Origin: Stropharia rugosoannulata
Lineage: Eukaryota > Basidiomycota > Agaricomycetes > Agaricales > Strophariaceae
Reading direction: 5' to 3'
Length of the DNA: 64,000 nucleotides
NCBI GenBank assembly: GCA_028532985.1
Contig: JANCIK010000012.1
Coordinates: 372,001-436,000 of the forward strand
Each line of letters starts with the position of its first letter. Position 1 is the stretch's first letter. Below are positions 61,249 to 64,000 of the stretch, one piece after another. The position numbers were made by a program, and so were the translations under genes. The notes beneath the pieces are model-generated. The model searched no databases and was not told the DNA's origin. It worked only from the letters and a program-made list of their open reading frames with translations.

Positions 61249-62874
61249 ATGGCTCGCCTGTCGAAGCCAGCCAAAGCTCGCATTGCCCAATCTACTGTTT
61301 CTACCATTTCCAAGAAAGACCTGGAATCCTTACTTCAGTTTCTAGAGTCCGACACTACTGCTCTTCGCTATCTCAAATCTAATAATAGAGCTGCCTTTGC
61401 AGCTTCTGCCAAAGCCTCCGAACTCGGTGCAGTCTATTTCTCTGGCAGCTCCTTTCCTAGCATATATGAAACAATCACATCTGCTCTTCCACCTCGCCAT
61501 ACACGCTTCCCTACTTTGTTTGCTGCCTATAAAGCTGGAAAAACTGCAGCAAAGTCGTATAAAAAGAGAAAATCCAACTTTACCAAAGCAACTAGACTTA
61601 ACTGGACTAACAAGGATCGGGACGAGTTTCTTAAAGGCATCAAGAGGGTAAAGGTTCAGAAACTGGCTGAAAGCAACTACTACCCCCCCCCTATGCATAT
61701 CATCACCGAGAATCAGGAAATCATGGACAAATGGAGGGACCATTTTACAATAGGCAAACAGGCCGATGCTAGGATTCCTCGAAAGCCATTACATCTGCTC
61801 GATCCTTCTAGACTTTCTTTGGACATTGGTCCCGATGAGAATGTGATTCTCGAAGACTCTGAAACTGGCGAAATTGTTGGGGTTGTTATTCGTGGCTTTT
61901 GCAAGCATAAGGGTGCTCTCAAATGGGCGAAGGATACTGCCGAGTTTCAGACTAACATTCGCCGAAATCTTAGGGTATTCTTGTTTACTGTCTTTGTAAC
62001 TTATACTAATATTTCTTATAGAAAGAAGATCCTGGGAAGCTTGTTCAGCTTGGTTGGTCTGCAGGTGCCAGAAGCCGATGCGAGTTTGGCTGGGTCCGAA
62101 ACATCGTCGCATCAAAGAAGAAACTTTCGGACGATAAAAGGGTTGAGGCCAACATCGAGGGTTCCAATTTGTTTGCCTTTATATGGCAGCTTATGGAGAA
62201 ACAGCTTCCTGAGGAGGTGACGACTGATATCAAGAACTTTTCAAAGGTGCTTAAAATTCCTTCAAACGATGGAGAAGGTAACAACTACCAGGAGTGCCAT
62301 GAAGAATCATCGATGAGGACAATGAAAGAAGGTGATTCGGAGGCTCCAACTACCGATGTTACAAAGTATACTGTGTCTCTGCCCCATGAGTCATATGATT
62401 TCTTTGGTACTGGTCTTGCCCCACCAGGAGCTTTTATCACAAGAAATTATTCAAGGTATATTTCTCTTGTCGCTATATCTCCATTTCTGATCATCCACTT
62501 TAACTTATAGGCATATGCATAAGGAAGGTCACCCCCACACATATGGAGCAATGCTTACCCTGCATCGTTCCCATAACTGTGTGTCTTATGGAGGAAACTT
62601 CTTTCTTCCAGAATATGGGATTCGTATCCAGCAAGCAACGAACACTTGTATTGTCTGGCAGCCTAAAAGGCTTCATGGAACAGGAGTCCCCAATGTTGAT
62701 CCGACCACTGAAGACCCTGATTTCCAGCAGCTTGTCGCTGCTATCGTCACTTCAAACACTTTAGCAGCAGCTTGGAGGAAGTATTGTGAGGGAAAGGTAA
62801 ACCGAAAGGAGTTTGAGAATATGGTTGATGAAGTTGAAGCTGAGGGGCCTTTGAATCATGAAGGCGATAATTAG
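61249..62874 (+). CDS. Tet-like 2OG-Fe(II) oxygenase (TET/JBP-related)
   Basis: Predicted Fe(II)/2-oxoglutarate dioxygenase of the fungal Tet-like type; relatives in other lineages oxidise 5-methylcytosine or thymine in DNA. The N-terminal half is basic and Ser/Ala/Lys-rich (MARLSKPAKARIAQSTVSTI). The central part contains GEIVGVVIRGFCKHKGALKW. The C-terminal catalytic-looking region has FFGTGLAPPGAFITRNYSRH, then MHKEGHPHTYGAMLTLHRSH, YGGNFFLPEYGIRIQQATNT and IVWQPKRLHGTGV. H-K-E may be the H-x-D/E metal pair and H in RLHGTG the distal histidine. Introns with donor GTATTC near 61,975 (about 47 nt) and GTATAT near 62,457 (TAG acceptor) keep the frame open to the stop. The gene looks intact. 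The substrate is unknown. Confidence 0.65.
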
Positions 62875-63246
62875 TAGACTAAAGCTCCTAGCCATTATTA
62901 TTTACAAAGTACATTCTACTATTGTACTATGGTTGTGAACGGTACCCATTATGTACTGGTATAGCGAAGTTGGGTAAATAATCAGGTGATCATTATAGTT
63001 ACGCAAACAGTAAATGTTCTTCGCTGTAGGCTTACTATATTCTGTGCTGTTTCAATCGACCCATACATTTCTTACAATGTCTACAACAACTTCTTTTCTT
63101 TCTATCAAAATGCCCATAGTAGCTAGTCGGCAAACCCACCAGGTGTATTTTGAACTGTTTTCTAAGTGTATGTTTATATGCCAGCTCAATATAAGCTTTA
63201 CTAATCGTATCTGCTGCTATTAGTCGGAATACATAGCATTCACCTT
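62875..63246. other. Intergenic, nothing recognised
   Basis: Spacer before the last partial gene. A 69-codon ORF at 63,014 could not be spliced in frame to the downstream exons and shows no features. Confidence 0.35.
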
Positions 63247-64000
63247 ATGGCTTATATACTTTCATGGCTATACATATTATCCTCAACACTGCAAGAGATT
63301 CAGGAGCTTATTGCTCCTGGATGGACGAAAAGTATGTTGTATTTGTTTTGGATTGTGATATACTTTCTTATGTAGTGAAATGTAATAGTTCCCTTTGAGC
63401 TTCGGGATATTATTTTAGAAGCTTTGTTTTGGGAGCTGCCTAGCTACAAGTCAGGATGTGTCTTTCGGCAGTTGGGATATAAGGCTTGGTTAGCAAGCCG
63501 AAACACTATGCCTTCGCTGACATCACTGGACCAATATGCAACCCAGCTCCAATTCTGTGAAGACTTTACTAGTTTCTACCGACAGCATCGCCTTTCCAGC
63601 TGCACCAATGCATTTGCTAACATTTGGGCATTGCAGTTCAATTCCCAGAGTCAACAACCAACAGAATACAATCGTGAAACTCTATGCGATTATGTTCTCC
63701 AATATGCAAGTAAAAGCCTTACAAATTCACTGTGGTGATGTTGCTTGGTTGGTTTCAGAGGTTTTGGATAAATGGGTCGATTCATTGGGTCCCCATTTAG
63801 TCAACCTTCAGGTTATATATGACTGTCGTATGCCAATACTACCGATACAGGTTAGTTGTATACTTCTATGTTGCCTTATCTTTACTTATATTCTTTATAT
63901 TAGGATAATCGTCTTGGACTATATCCATGGTGTTCTAGAGACTGGGCCTCTGCTTTAGGTCGTCTTTCATTTCTGAAATCAGTCATTATCTATACTCCTC
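63247..64000 (+). CDS. F-box-like protein, partial (runs off window)
   Basis: Spliced exons give MAYILSWLYILSSTLQEIQE, LIAPGWTK, then after intron 63,332-63,388 IPFELRDIILEALFWELPSY, CVFRQLGYKAWLASRNTMPS, then after a 49-nt intron (GTAAAA donor near 63,710) KVLDKWVDSLGPHLVNLQVI and, after intron 63,850-63,902, DNRLGLYPWCSRDWASALGR then LSFLKSVIIYT. IPFELRDIILEALFW looks like the start of an F-box-type helix pair, and the later part is LRR-like. The true start could lie further upstream, and the 3' end is beyond the window. Confidence 0.45.

Overview
The window is nuclear DNA of a filamentous basidiomycete, most likely an Agaricomycete. Genes are broken by many short introns (about 46-80 nt, mostly GT-AG). 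The genes and mobile elements also point there: a HET-domain protein, F-box/LRR proteins, a GPI-anchored chitin deacetylase, secreted cyanovirin-N homologues, Plavaka transposases, a KDZ-type remnant, DUF6532-like ORFs and a Tet-like 2OG-Fe(II) oxygenase. The species cannot be named from the sequence.

Positions 1-32,300 are gene-rich and mostly euchromatic. In order: an F-box protein (-); a Nup84/Nup107 nucleoporin (-) divergent from the Pol epsilon histone-fold subunit Dpb4/POLE3 (+); three tandem paralogues of a small secreted CVNH protein (-), each with a TATA box about 60 bp upstream; a HET protein (-); an F-box/LRR-like protein (-); mitochondrial elongation factor G (-) divergent from proteasome subunit beta-4/Pre1 (+); a chitin deacetylase (+); tRNA-Gly(UCC) (-); a small cysteine-containing secreted protein (-); a Kre9/Knh1-like secreted protein (+); and the ribosome-biogenesis factor Mak21/Noc1 (+). 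Housekeeping genes (nuclear pore, replication, translation, proteolysis, ribosome assembly) alternate with lineage-specific secreted or incompatibility genes.

Positions 32,300-55,300 are a repeat and transposon block. It holds a 1.1-kb element with TTACAAG-rich inverted ends around a CxC5-like KDZ fragment, several minisatellites, a tract rich in CCCGGTATAA motifs interrupted by a 1,045-bp element with terminal inverted repeats, two Plavaka-type transposase genes, two DUF6532-like ORFs and an orphan gene. Nearly all coding potential here is on the minus strand, and several ORFs look decayed.

Positions 55,340-60,780 are a very GC-rich satellite of about 31 well-conserved 157-bp units plus about four degenerate ones. 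Each unit carries two strong inverted repeats, and the centres of these hairpins occur in both orientations between units. The array is followed by an apparently intact Tet-like oxygenase gene (61,249-62,874) and the first part of an F-box-like gene that runs off the window. The satellite with inverting hairpin cores, lying between Plavaka elements and a Tet-like oxygenase, is the least ordinary part of the window.
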